A stretch of DNA of 46,639 nucleotides from JBBSNV01 sp964458605 (GCA_964458605.1 CAYWLS010000029.1:1-46639), one strand, 5' to 3'; counted from the stretch's first letter, positions 15,759 through 24,262 are shown. Translations and numbers: made by a program. Notes: generated by a model from the letters alone, not told the origin.

Positions 15759-16427
15759 TCAGGCGCTCGGCCGCAGGTTCATGCGCGGCAGCAGTTTCTC
15801 GAACACCGCCTCGAACATCGGCGTGGTCAGCACGCCGGTATTGGTGTTGTAGCGCGAGCAGTGATAGCTGTCGGCCAGCAGCAGGCCATCGGGCAGAAGA
15901 TGCAACGCACCGTGCGCGAAGGGGAACTGGCTAAGCTTTATCCCCAGGGTGCGCAGGATCTGCTCGTGCGCGCCGCGGCCCAGCGCCAGCAGCGCGCGCA
16001 ATTTCTTCATGGCACCGATCTCCGACACCAGGAATGGCCGGCAGGCGTGGAACTCGGCCGGCAGCGGCTTGTTCTGCGGCGGCACGCAGCGCTCGGCGTT
16101 GGTGATGCGGCAATCGACCAGGGTCAGTCCGTCATGCGGATCGGCGCGATACTCGCCCCTGGCCAGGCCGAATTTCTTCAAGGTCGCGTAGAGCAGGTCG
16201 CCGGCATAGTCGCCGGTGAAGGGGCGGCCGGTGCGGTTGGCGCCCTTCAGTCCCGGCGCCAGGCCGACGATCAGCAGCCGTGCGTCGAGTGCGCCGAAAG
16301 CGGGAACGGGGGCGTTGTGCCAGTCGGGGAATTTGGCCCGCGCCTGGTGGCGGAATTCGACCAGGCGCGGACAGAGCGGACAGTCGCGGTCGGGCGCGAT
16401 CGCACCCGACCGTTTGTCGGCCGCCAT
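15759..16427 (-). CDS. family-5 uracil-DNA glycosylase (UDGb type), iron-sulfur
   Basis: Encodes 222 residues. Motif A reads GLAPGLKGANRTGRPFTGD (55-73), which lacks the catalytic Asp of family 1 and matches family 5 (UDGb). Motif B reads YHCSRYNTNTGVLT (188-201), again the family-5 form. Cys16 and Cys19 (CPLC), Cys114 and Cys129 (15 residues apart) are placed to bind a 4Fe-4S cluster. UDGb enzymes excise uracil and some also hypoxanthine from DNA. The ATG overlaps the stop of the NYN gene (TGATG), so the two are co-expressed. Confidence 0.9.
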   Translation of the reverse strand: MAADKRSGAIAPDRDCPLCPRLVEFRHQARAKFPDWHNAPVPAFGALDARLLIVGLAPGLKGANRTGRPFTGDYAGDLLYATLKKFGLARGEYRADPHDGLTLVDCRITNAERCVPPQNKPLPAEFHACRPFLVSEIGAMKKLRALLALGRGAHEQILRTLGIKLSQFPFAHGALHLLPDGLLLADSYHCSRYNTNTGVLTTPMFEAVFEKLLPRMNLRPSA

Positions 16428-17044
16428 CAGGCGCGACGCACCATGCCGTCGTCGCCTTCGTCGTCGTCCATCGGCCGCTCGCGATTGGTAAGCGGCCGGG
16501 CCGGACGCTCGCCCTGGCGGGCGATCATCGGCGCCAGTTCCGCGAGCTCGATGAAGTTGTCGGCCTGGCGGCGCAACTCGTCGGCCACCATCGGCGGCGA
16601 GGAGCGGATGGTGCTGACCACCGAAGCGCGCAGGCCCTTGCGCTGCACCGCCTCAATCAGACGGCGGAAGTCGCCGTCGCCGGAGAACAGCACCACGTGA
16701 TCGAGCTTGTCCGACATTTCCAGCATGTCGATGGCCAGCTCGATGTCCATATTGCCCTTGATCTTGCGCCGGCCGCTGGCATCGGTGAATTCCTTGGTCG
16801 GCTTGGTGACCATGGTGAAGCCGTTATAGTCGAGCCAGTCGACCAGCGGACGGATCGGCGAATATTCCTGATCCTCGATCAGCGCGGTATAATAGTAAGC
16901 GCGGATCAGCCGGGCGCTCTGGCGAAACTGGCCGAGCAGCCGCCGATAGTCGATATCGAAGCCAAGACCGCGCGCCGCCGAATAAAGGTTGGCGCCATCG
17001 ATAAACAACCCAACACGCTCGTTGGGGTAAAAAAGGTCTTTCAT
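16427..17044 (-). CDS. NYN-domain protein (LabA/DUF88, PIN-like nuclease fold)
   Basis: Encodes 205 residues. The acidic residues of a PIN-like active site are visible: Asp16 in LFIDGANLY, Asp100 in KGNMDIELAIDML, and Asp123/Asp125 in SGDGDF. The last 30 residues are charged and disordered (RERPMDDDEGDDG). NYN proteins of this group are proposed single-strand RNases; LabA homologues also affect regulation. The gene leads an operon with a uracil-DNA glycosylase and an HD hydrolase. A 14-bp palindrome lies 21 bases upstream of its start. Confidence 0.88.
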   Translation of the reverse strand: MKDLFYPNERVGLFIDGANLYSAARGLGFDIDYRRLLGQFRQSARLIRAYYYTALIEDQEYSPIRPLVDWLDYNGFTMVTKPTKEFTDASGRRKIKGNMDIELAIDMLEMSDKLDHVVLFSGDGDFRRLIEAVQRKGLRASVVSTIRSSPPMVADELRRQADNFIELAELAPMIARQGERPARPLTNRERPMDDDEGDDGMVRRA

Positions 17045-17064
17045 CGCTGTCCTTTCCGGGCCGG

Positions 17065-17078
17065 CGGCAATATTGCCG
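17065..17078. promoter_or_regulatory. 14-bp perfect palindrome between NYN gene and folK (operator candidate)
   Basis: CGGCAATATTGCCG is a perfect dyad in the 109-base divergent spacer, 21 bases upstream of the NYN start. Its size and symmetry suit a dimeric regulator. No specific regulator is recognised. Confidence 0.4.
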
Positions 17079-17153
17079 GCTGCGGGCTATGTGCTATTGC
17101 CAAACAAAACCACGACCTATTGTAGGCTGTAAAGCTCAACCGGCGCATGCCAG

Positions 17154-17723
17154 ATGCCTTATCACCGGTCAGACAACCACGGTCCCTCCCGATCGCCAAT
17201 TCCGGTCCTGATCGGGCTGGGCGGCAACCTGCCCAGCCAATATGGCGACCCCAAGGCCGGCTTGGCGGCCGTGCTGCCCCGTCTGGCTGGGATCGGGGTC
17301 CGGATCCTGGCGCGCTCGCCCTGGTACGAGAGCGAGCCGGTGCCCCCTTCGGATCAGCCCTGGTACATCAATGCCGTAATCTCAGGTGAAACTTCAGAAG
17401 AAGCGGATATTTTATTGTCCTACATGCATAAAATAGAAGAGGACTGGGGGCGTCGCCGCAGCGTGGCCAATGCCGCCCGGCCCCTGGATCTGGACCTGCT
17501 GGCTTATGGAGAGCATGTAACAGCGCCGGCCGCACCTGCTCACGGCGTGCCGGTTCTACCTCATCCGCGGATGCAGGACCGGGCTTTTGTGCTGGCACCG
17601 CTGGCGGCGATCGCACCGCAATGGCGGCATCCCCGTTTAGGGCGGTCGGCGGCGGCGTTGCTGGCCGAACTGCCGCCCGGGCCAGGCTTGCGTCTGGCAC
17701 GGACCTTCGATGCAGTGCGATAG
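17154..17723 (+). CDS. folK: 2-amino-4-hydroxy-6-hydroxymethyldihydropteridine pyrophosphokinase
   Basis: Encodes 189 residues. It transfers pyrophosphate from ATP to 6-hydroxymethyl-dihydropterin in folate synthesis. IGLGGNLP near residue 20, WYESEPV, QPWYINAV and RPLDLDLLAYG are the standard HPPK signatures, the last holding the Mg-binding aspartates. HPRMQDRAFVLAPL is also characteristic. The first 15 residues (histidine and serine rich) are not part of the fold. Codons near 17390-17440 are slightly AT-richer than the rest. It is followed after 85 bases by rpoZ, which has its own promoter. Confidence 0.95.
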   Translation: MPYHRSDNHGPSRSPIPVLIGLGGNLPSQYGDPKAGLAAVLPRLAGIGVRILARSPWYESEPVPPSDQPWYINAVISGETSEEADILLSYMHKIEEDWGRRRSVANAARPLDLDLLAYGEHVTAPAAPAHGVPVLPHPRMQDRAFVLAPLAAIAPQWRHPRLGRSAAALLAELPPGPGLRLARTFDAVR

Positions 17724-17735
17724 CGCGCAAGATTC

Positions 17736-17763
17736 TTGCCGTTCAGCTTAGAATCCTTATATT
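17736..17763 (+). promoter_or_regulatory. predicted sigma-70 promoter of rpoZ
   Basis: TTGCCG (17736-17741), 16-base spacer, TATATT (17758-17763), about 46 bases ahead of the rpoZ ATG. The surrounding stretch is AT-rich compared with the window. Confidence 0.55.
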
Positions 17764-17808
17764 CTACAAGTTCATAGGAATTTTTCTTTGAGCGACGAGG
17801 AATAGGCA

Positions 17809-18183
17809 ATGGCTCGTGTGACGGTCGAAGACTGCGTGACGCAGGTGCCCAACCGGTTCGATCTGGTGATGTTGGCGGCCCAGCGCGCGCGCGATATCTC
17901 TGCCGGCGCGCAACTCACCGTGGATCGCGACCGCGACAAGAACCCGGTGGTGGCGTTGCGCGAAATCGCCGAGGTGACGGTTCCGCTGGGCGAGCTCAAC
18001 GAGGCCATCATCAAGGGCATGCAGAAGCATGCCGAGGTCGATGAGCCGGAAGAGGGCCAGGAACTGCTCGAGCTCGAGCAGCAGCTGGCGGCGACCCTGG
18101 CGGCCCAGCCGCCGGAGCCGGCGCCGGAACCGGAGATGACCGAGGCGGACGCGGAGCTTGCCGCGGGCGGCGACGAAGCGTAA
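17809..18183 (+). CDS. rpoZ: DNA-directed RNA polymerase omega subunit
   Basis: Encodes 124 residues. The core MARVTVEDCV - NRFDLVMLAAQRARDI - KNPVVALREIA is the omega fold that wraps the beta-prime C-terminus and assists RNA polymerase assembly. From about residue 75 the protein has a long acidic, alanine/proline-rich tail (PPEPAPEPE) that is disordered and longer than the enterobacterial form. In many alphaproteobacteria rpoZ is immediately upstream of rsh, as here, with a 123-base spacer. Confidence 0.95.
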   Translation: MARVTVEDCVTQVPNRFDLVMLAAQRARDISAGAQLTVDRDRDKNPVVALREIAEVTVPLGELNEAIIKGMQKHAEVDEPEEGQELLELEQQLAATLAAQPPEPAPEPEMTEADAELAAGGDEA

Positions 18184-18306
18184 TCGCGGATCGGCCGGCG
18201 CGCCACCGATTGCTGCGGGACGCGCCCAACCGTTCGTATCTTACCCGAGCCTGCCAGCCCGCTTGCGGTCGTGCCCGCGTGGCGTGGCTTAGATCAGGTG
18301 AAGGGG

Positions 18307-20457
18307 ATGCTGCGTCAGTTTGAATTGGTCGAGCGCGTCAAGTCCTACGATCCGCAAGCGGACGAGGACGCGCTCAACCGCGCCTATGTCTACACCATCA
18401 AGGCGCATGGCGCGCAGAAGCGCGCCTCGGGCGATCCATACTTCTCCCATCCGATCGAAGTGGCCGGCATCCTGTCGGACATGAAGCTCGACGCGGCGTC
18501 GATCATCACCGGGCTGCTGCACGACACGGTCGAGGACACCGACGCCACGCTGGACGATATCGGCCAGATGTTCGGCGACAATATCGCCCGGCTGGTCGAC
18601 GGCGTGACCAAGCTGTCGCGACTGGAGTTGCAGTCGGACCGGACCAAGCAGGCGGAGAATTTCCGCAAGCTGGTGCTGGCGATGTCCGAGGACATCCGCG
18701 TGCTGCTGGTCAAGCTGGCCGACCGGCTGCACAACATGCGTACGCTCCATTTCGTCAAGGATCCGGCGCGCCGGCGGCGCATAGCGGTCGAGACCATGGA
18801 AATCTACGCGCCGCTGGCCGAACGCATCGGCATGCAGCAGATGCGCGACGAACTGCAGGATCTGGCCTTTGGCCAGCTCAATCCCGAGGGCCGCAACTCG
18901 GTCATCAAGCGACTGGAGTTCCTGCGCCAGGAAGCCGGCGGAGCCATCGCCCGCATCGTCGACGAACTGAAGAAGACCCTGGCCGACCAGTGGCTCAAAT
19001 CGGAAGTGATCGGCCGCGAGAAATCGCCCTTCTCGATCTGGCGCAAGATGGAGGAGAAGCATGTCACTTTCGAGCAGCTGTCCGACATCATGGCGTTTCG
19101 CGTCATCGTCGACACCGTGCCCGAGTGCTACCAGGCGCTGGGCATCATCCACGGCGCCTATCGCATGGTGCCGGGCCGCTTCAAGGACTATATCTCCAAT
19201 CCCAAACCCAACGGCTATCGCTCGCTGCACACCACGGTGATCGGCTCGGGCCAGCAGCGTCTGGAAATCCAGATTCGCACCCGCGACATGCACGAGTTCG
19301 CCGAACGCGGCGTGGCGGCGCACTGGTCCTACAAGCAGGGCATCCACACCGACGGCAAGCAGTATCGCTGGCTGCGCGAACTGCTCGACGTGCTCGAGAA
19401 TGCCGCCAATCCCGAAGAGTTCCTGGAACACACCCGCATGGAGATGTTCCAGGATCAGGTGTTCTGCTTCACGCCCAAGGGCGAGGTCATCGCGCTGCCG
19501 CGCGCCGCCACGCCGGTCGATTTCGCCTATGCCGTGCACAGCCAGGTCGGCGACACCTGCATCGGCGCCAAGGTCAACGGGCGCATGGTGCCGCTGCGTA
19601 CCGAGCTGATGAACGGCGATCAGGTTCAGATCATCACGTCGAAGGCGCATGCGCCGTCGCCCACCTGGGAACGCTTCGTCGTCACCGCCAAGGCGCGCGC
19701 GGCCATCAGGCGCTACATCCGCACCCGTCAGCGCGACCAGTACATGCAGCTCGGCCGCTCCATGCTGCAGAAGACGTTTCGCGAGGCGGGCTACGAGCTG
19801 ACCGACAAGGGACTGGAAGGCGTGGTGGCGGTCTTCAAGCAGCCCGGCATCGACGATCTTGCCGCCGCGGTCGGCGCCGGCGTGGTGTCCGATCGCGACG
19901 TGCTGGGGGCGGTCTATCCAGGGGTCAAGGCCGAAGCCAAGGCGCCGGCCAGGGCGGCCCACGGCAGGAAGGCCAAAGCCAAGGGCAACGGCCATGACAA
20001 GGAAGCGCCGGTCGCGATCCGCGGCCTGATCCCGGGCATGGCGGTCTATTTCGCGCGCTGCTGCCATCCTCTGCCCGGCGACCGCATCGTCGGCATCGTC
20101 ACCACCGGCAAGGGGGTGACCATCCACACCATCGACTGCGACACGCTGGAAAGCTTCGCCGACGTGCCCGAACGCTGGCTCGACGTCAGCTGGGAAGCGG
20201 CCTCGGAAGCCAAGGCGCGCCATGTCGGCCGGGTCCGCGTCACCCTGATCAACGAGCCGGGATCGCTGTCCAGCCTGGCCGGCGTGATCGCCAAGGATCA
20301 CGGAAATATCAGCAATCTGAAAATGCTCAATCGCGGCGACGACTACTTCGATATGCTGATCGATGTCGAGGTGCGCGATGTGAAGCACCTAAGCAACATC
20401 ATGTCGGCGCTGCGCGCCACGCCGGCGATCAGCCACGTCGAACGGGCGCACGGGTGA
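18307..20457 (+). CDS. rsh: bifunctional (p)ppGpp synthetase/hydrolase (RelA/SpoT homologue)
   Basis: Encodes 716 residues from the ATG at 18307, directly preceded by AGGTGAAGGGG. The frame is open 12 codons further upstream, but that part is not conserved-looking. The HD hydrolase domain is intact: His48, His72-Asp73 in LLHDTVEDTDA, and Asp139 in LADRLHNMR. The synthetase domain has SDIMAFRVIV, the RFKD at 291-294 typical of bifunctional enzymes, and KPNGYRSLHTT. A TGS domain (VFCFTPKGEVIALP) and a C-terminal ACT domain (RVRVTLINEPGSLSSLAGVIA) follow. It makes and degrades the stringent-response alarmone and is probably the only long RSH, as is usual in this class. Confidence 0.96.
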   Translation: MLRQFELVERVKSYDPQADEDALNRAYVYTIKAHGAQKRASGDPYFSHPIEVAGILSDMKLDAASIITGLLHDTVEDTDATLDDIGQMFGDNIARLVDGVTKLSRLELQSDRTKQAENFRKLVLAMSEDIRVLLVKLADRLHNMRTLHFVKDPARRRRIAVETMEIYAPLAERIGMQQMRDELQDLAFGQLNPEGRNSVIKRLEFLRQEAGGAIARIVDELKKTLADQWLKSEVIGREKSPFSIWRKMEEKHVTFEQLSDIMAFRVIVDTVPECYQALGIIHGAYRMVPGRFKDYISNPKPNGYRSLHTTVIGSGQQRLEIQIRTRDMHEFAERGVAAHWSYKQGIHTDGKQYRWLRELLDVLENAANPEEFLEHTRMEMFQDQVFCFTPKGEVIALPRAATPVDFAYAVHSQVGDTCIGAKVNGRMVPLRTELMNGDQVQIITSKAHAPSPTWERFVVTAKARAAIRRYIRTRQRDQYMQLGRSMLQKTFREAGYELTDKGLEGVVAVFKQPGIDDLAAAVGAGVVSDRDVLGAVYPGVKAEAKAPARAAHGRKAKAKGNGHDKEAPVAIRGLIPGMAVYFARCCHPLPGDRIVGIVTTGKGVTIHTIDCDTLESFADVPERWLDVSWEAASEAKARHVGRVRVTLINEPGSLSSLAGVIAKDHGNISNLKMLNRGDDYFDMLIDVEVRDVKHLSNIMSALRATPAISHVERAHG

Positions 20458-21278
20458 GCACGATGAGATACCGGCTGGGCGACAAGTTGCGTCTTGGCGT
20501 GAACATCGACCACGTCGCCACCATCCGCAACGCGCGGGGCGGATTGTTCCCCGATCCGGTGCGCGCGGCCCTGCTGGCCGCCCAGGCCGGCGCCGATGGC
20601 ATCACCGCCCATCTGCGCGAGGACCGCCGGCACATTTCCGACATCGACATCGAGCGGCTGAGCCGCGAGATCGACCTGCCGCTCAACTTCGAGATGGCGG
20701 CGACCGAGGAGATGCTGCACATCGCCCTGCGCCACAAGCCGCATGCCGCCTGCATCGTGCCCGAGAAGCGCGAGGAGCGTACCACCGAGGGCGGGCTCGA
20801 CGCGGCCGGCCAGCACGACCATCTCAAGCCGATGATCGCGCGACTGAGCGACGCCGGCATCCGCGTGTCGCTGTTCATCGAGGCCGACCGCCGCCAGCTC
20901 GACGCCGCCAGGGCGCTGGGCGCGCCGGTGGTCGAACTGCATACCGGCGCCTATTGCGAGGCCCAGGGCGAGGAGCGCGGAAGGCTGCTGCACCGCCTGG
21001 CGGCGGCGGCAGGCCATGCCGAGCAGATCGGCCTGGAATGCCATGCCGGCCATGGCTTGTCCTACGAGACGGTTTCGCCGGTGGCGGCGATCCCGACCAT
21101 CGCCGAACTCAATATCGGGCATTTCCTGGTCGGCGAGGCGATTTTCGTTGGCCTCGACACGGCGATCAAGCGCATGCGGGCGCTGATGGACGAGGCGCGA
21201 GCTGCGGTGGCCGCCCAGCGCGCCGCGCGCGATCTGGCCCAGGGACAGGGCCGGGGACAGGGGAGCGGGGCGGCTTGA
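20454..21278 (+). CDS. pdxJ: pyridoxine 5'-phosphate synthase
   Basis: Encodes 274 residues from a GTG at 20454 that overlaps the rsh stop (GTGA). An ATG three codons on (20463) is an alternative. LGVNIDHVATIRNARGG, the central EKREERTTEGGLD, ELHTGAYCEA and the phosphate-binding NIGHFLVGEAIFVGL are PdxJ motifs. It condenses 1-deoxyxylulose 5-phosphate with 3-amino-2-oxopropyl phosphate in vitamin B6 synthesis. The C-terminus carries an extra Gln/Gly-rich tail (QGQGRGQGSG) of about 12 residues that is not part of the barrel. The stop overlaps the acpS start. Confidence 0.95.
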   Translation: MSTMRYRLGDKLRLGVNIDHVATIRNARGGLFPDPVRAALLAAQAGADGITAHLREDRRHISDIDIERLSREIDLPLNFEMAATEEMLHIALRHKPHAACIVPEKREERTTEGGLDAAGQHDHLKPMIARLSDAGIRVSLFIEADRRQLDAARALGAPVVELHTGAYCEAQGEERGRLLHRLAAAAGHAEQIGLECHAGHGLSYETVSPVAAIPTIAELNIGHFLVGEAIFVGLDTAIKRMRALMDEARAAVAAQRAARDLAQGQGRGQGSGAA

Positions 21279-21685
21279 TCATCGGCCTGGGCAGCGACCT
21301 GATCGACATTCGCCGCATCGAGAAGACGCTGGCGCGATTCGAGCGGCGCTTCATCGATCGCGTGTTCACCGAGACCGAGCAGCGCAAATCGGAGCGCCGG
21401 GCAGCGCGCGCGGCAAGCTACGCGCGGCGATTCGCCGCCAAGGAAGCCTGCTCGAAGGCGTTGGGCACCGGCCTGCGCAAGGGCGTGTTCTGGCGCGACA
21501 TGGGGGTGGTCAACATGCCGGGCGGCAAGCCGACGATGGCGCTGACCGGCGGCGCGCTGGAGCGCCTCAAGGCGATCACGCCGGCGGGCATGCAGGCGCA
21601 GATCGACCTGTCGATCACCGACGATTTCCCGCTGGCTCAGGCGATCGTGATCATTACCGCCGTGCCCGCGGCAAGCCCGGCCTGA
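21275..21685 (+). CDS. acpS: holo-[acyl-carrier-protein] synthase
   Basis: Encodes 136 residues from a rare TTG start at 21275 that overlaps the pdxJ stop (TTGA). No ATG or GTG lies near the conserved N-terminus IIGLGSDLIDIRRIE, so TTG is the only sensible start. Asp8 and Glu57 (FAAKEACSKALGTG) are the Mg/CoA-binding residues. It transfers the 4'-phosphopantetheine group from CoA to acyl carrier protein. The translational coupling pdxJ-acpS is conserved in alphaproteobacteria. Confidence 0.94.
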   Translation: MIIGLGSDLIDIRRIEKTLARFERRFIDRVFTETEQRKSERRAARAASYARRFAAKEACSKALGTGLRKGVFWRDMGVVNMPGGKPTMALTGGALERLKAITPAGMQAQIDLSITDDFPLAQAIVIITAVPAASPA

Positions 21686-21733
21686 ACCGGTCCGGCAGCC
21701 CGAAAACTGCGGCAAAGTGGGCAAGACACGGGC

Positions 21734-21739
21734 TATAAT
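21734..21739 (+). promoter_or_regulatory. consensus -10 box upstream of lepB
   Basis: A perfect TATAAT 57 bases before the lepB ATG. The region 16-18 bases upstream has no recognisable -35 element, so this may need an activator or may be fortuitous. It is the only clear internal promoter signal in the acpS-lepB gap. Confidence 0.4.
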
Positions 21740-21795
21740 TGCTGATATACCCGGCCCCGTTCGAGCGCGATCGACAATCAAGCAAGGTTGAGCCA

Positions 21796-22551
21796 ATGGC
21801 CATCGGCAAACAGAGCGACGAGGGTTGGGCCGCGAGCATCTGGGATACGATCAAGACCCTGATCTACGCCGTGCTGATCGCCATGGTGTTCCGCACGGTG
21901 CTGGTCGAGCCGTTCAATATCCCCTCGGGATCGATGATCCCAACCTTGCTGGTGGGCGACTATCTGTTCGTCTCGAAATATTCATACGGCTACAGCAAGT
22001 ATTCCTTGCCGTTCTCCCCGCCGTTGTGGGAGGGCCGCATCTTCGGCAGCGAACCCAAGCGCGGCGACGTCGTGGTATTCCGCCTGCCCAAGGACGACAA
22101 GACCGACTACATCAAACGCATCGTCGGCCTGCCGGGCGACACCATCCAGGTGGTCAACGGCATCCTCAACGTCAACGGCCAGCCGGTCAAACGCGAGCCG
22201 GTGCAGGATTACATCTATCGCGAAGGCGGCCGCACCTTGCACGCCTACCAGTATTTCGAGACATTGCCGGGCGGCAAACGCCACCTGATCATCGAGCAGA
22301 GCGACAACGCGCCGATGGACAACACGCAGATCTACATCGTGCCACCGGGCAAATTCTTCGCGATGGGCGACAATCGCGACAACTCGCAGGACAGTCGCTA
22401 TCTCGACGATGTGGGCTACATTCCCGCCGAGAACCTGATCGGACGCGCCGAGTTCATCTTCTTCTCCCACAACGAGAACGCGCGTTGGTGGGAGGTGTGG
22501 AAATGGCCCTCGGCGATCCGCTTCGACCGCATCTTCCAATCGATCAACTGA
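21796..22551 (+). CDS. lepB: signal peptidase I
   Basis: Encodes 251 residues from the ATG at 21796; the frame continues upstream but without conserved sequence. One N-terminal membrane helix (about 17-36) is followed by NIPSGSMIPTL with the nucleophile Ser46, and DYIKRIVGLPGD with the general base Lys107. FAMGDNRDNSQDSR is the conserved box E. It removes signal peptides of exported preproteins at the outer face of the inner membrane. It is six bases ahead of rnc. Confidence 0.96.
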   Translation: MAIGKQSDEGWAASIWDTIKTLIYAVLIAMVFRTVLVEPFNIPSGSMIPTLLVGDYLFVSKYSYGYSKYSLPFSPPLWEGRIFGSEPKRGDVVVFRLPKDDKTDYIKRIVGLPGDTIQVVNGILNVNGQPVKREPVQDYIYREGGRTLHAYQYFETLPGGKRHLIIEQSDNAPMDNTQIYIVPPGKFFAMGDNRDNSQDSRYLDDVGYIPAENLIGRAEFIFFSHNENARWWEVWKWPSAIRFDRIFQSIN

Positions 22552-22557
22552 GCGCTC

Positions 22558-23253
22558 TTGACCTCGATTACCTCCGAACCCTTCGCGCGCCGGCTGGGAT
22601 ACGCTTTCCACGACAGGCGGTTGCTCGACGAGGCGTTGACCCATCGCAGCGCGCTCGACCGGCGTGGCGGCAAGTCGGGATTCGCCCACGGCAACGAACG
22701 GCTGGAGTTCCTGGGCGATCGGGTGCTGGCGCTGGTGGTGGCGGAGATGCTGCAGGAGCGTTTCCCAAGGGAAAGCGAAGGCGCGCTGGCCAAGCGCCAT
22801 GCCGCGCTGGTGCGGGCCGAGGTGCTGGCCGAAGTGGCGGCCGAACTGGCGCTGGGAACGGCGCTGAACATCAGCGACAGCGAGCGCGCGTCGGGCGGCG
22901 CGGCCAAGCCGACCATCCTGGCCGATGCCTGCGAGGCCCTGCTGGGCGCCATCTACAAGGACGGCGGCTTGGCGCCGGCCGCCGAGTTCATCCGTCGCCA
23001 CTGGACGGCGCGGCTCGAGGCCGAGCGCGTGCCGCCGGCCGATGCCAAGACTTCGCTGCAGGAATGGGCGCAGAGTCGCGGCCTGCCGCTGCCGATCTAC
23101 CGCGAACTCGAGCGGCGCGGCCCCGCGCATGCGCCGCTGTTCGCGGTCGAGGTCAGCGTCAAGGATCGCCGCCCCGCCAGTGGCGAGGGCCGTACCAAAC
23201 GCGAGGCCGAACGCGCCGCCGCGGAGCGGCTGCTGGCCGAGCTCGGCACATGA
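22558..23253 (+). CDS. rnc: ribonuclease III
   Basis: Encodes 231 residues from a TTG start at 22558, six bases after lepB. There is no in-frame ATG before the conserved GYAFHDRRLLDEALTHRS. The signature NERLEFLGDRVL (47-58) contains the catalytic Glu50 and Asp54, and DACEALLGAIYKDGG is the second acidic motif. The double-stranded RNA-binding domain occupies about 160-230 (KTSLQEWAQSRG, EGRTKREAERAAAERLL). It processes rRNA precursors and structured mRNAs. It overlaps era by an ATGA. Confidence 0.95.
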   Translation: MTSITSEPFARRLGYAFHDRRLLDEALTHRSALDRRGGKSGFAHGNERLEFLGDRVLALVVAEMLQERFPRESEGALAKRHAALVRAEVLAEVAAELALGTALNISDSERASGGAAKPTILADACEALLGAIYKDGGLAPAAEFIRRHWTARLEAERVPPADAKTSLQEWAQSRGLPLPIYRELERRGPAHAPLFAVEVSVKDRRPASGEGRTKREAERAAAERLLAELGT

Positions 23254-24185
23254 GCGCGTCCGATGCCACGGCCGGCAGTGGTGGGGGCGGCGAGGCGACG
23301 CGCTGCGGCTTCGTCGCGCTGCTGGGGGCGCCCAATGTGGGCAAGTCGACCCTGCTCAATGCGCTGGTCGGGACCAAGGTGGCGATCGTGTCGCCTAAGC
23401 CGCAGACTACGCGCAGCCGGGTGACCGGCATCGTCATGGAGGGGCAGACCCAACTGATATTCGTCGACCTGCCCGGCGTGTTCCAGCCGCGGCGGCGCTT
23501 CGATCGCGCCATGGTGGCGTCCGCCTGGCAAGGCACCGCCGATGCCGACATCACCTGCGTGGTGGTCGATGCCGGCCGACCCGACGACGGGGAGACCCTT
23601 GCCATCGTCGAGCGCCTGAAGCGCGAGAACCGCCGTGCCGTGCTGGTGCTGAACAAGATCGACACGGTGTCGCGCGAGGCGCTGCTGCCGGTCGTGGCTG
23701 CGTTCGACAGGGACGGCATCTTCGATGCCACCTATCTGGTATCGGCGGCTACCGGCGACGGCGTTGCCGATCTGCGCAAGGCATTGGCCGAGCGCCTGCC
23801 GGCAGGCCCGCATTTGTTCCCGGACGACCAGCTGACCGATCTGCCGCAACGGCTGCTGGCGGCAGAAATCACCCGCGAACAGATCTTCATGCAGTTGCAT
23901 GAGGAGGTGCCGTACGCGGTGGCGGTCGAGACGGAGAAATGGACCGACCGGCCCGACGGCAGCGTGCGCATCGACCAGGTGATCTACGTGATGCGCGACG
24001 GGCAGAAGGCGATCGTGCTGGGCAAGGGCGGCGCGCGCATCAAGACCCTGGGGCAGGCGGCGCGAAAGGAACTGGAGTCGGTGCTGGGCCGCCGCGTCCA
24101 CCTGTTCCTCTACGTCAAGGTGCGCCAGAACTGGGCCGAGGATCCCAGCCAGTTCAGCGAGTGGGGCCTGGACTATAACGTCTAG
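23250..24185 (+). CDS. era: GTPase Era
   Basis: Encodes 311 residues starting at the ATG that overlaps the rnc stop. The N-terminal GTPase domain has G1 GAPNVGKST (26-34), the switch region PKPQTTRSR, G3 VDLPGVF and G4 NKIDTVS. The C-terminal KH domain (VLGKGGARIKTLG) binds the 3' end of 16S rRNA. It acts in 30S subunit maturation and links ribosome assembly to growth. A 20-residue Gly/Ser-rich N-terminal extension precedes the fold. Confidence 0.96.
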   Translation: MSASDATAGSGGGGEATRCGFVALLGAPNVGKSTLLNALVGTKVAIVSPKPQTTRSRVTGIVMEGQTQLIFVDLPGVFQPRRRFDRAMVASAWQGTADADITCVVVDAGRPDDGETLAIVERLKRENRRAVLVLNKIDTVSREALLPVVAAFDRDGIFDATYLVSAATGDGVADLRKALAERLPAGPHLFPDDQLTDLPQRLLAAEITREQIFMQLHEEVPYAVAVETEKWTDRPDGSVRIDQVIYVMRDGQKAIVLGKGGARIKTLGQAARKELESVLGRRVHLFLYVKVRQNWAEDPSQFSEWGLDYNV

Positions 24186-24227
24186 AGGCAACGAGCGCCG
24201 AAAGGCTCCTGCGGCTTCACCTGTTGG

Positions 24228-24247
24228 CGTGGCTCCGCACGTTTTTT
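24228..24247 (+). terminator. weak terminator-like hairpin between era and recO
   Basis: A 4-bp stem CGTG/CACG (24228-24231 with 24238-24241), 6-base loop, followed by six T residues (24242-24247). The stem is short, so termination would be partial at best. It lies 16 bases before the recO start. Confidence 0.25.
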
Positions 24248-24262
24248 GGGACAGAGCGATCG

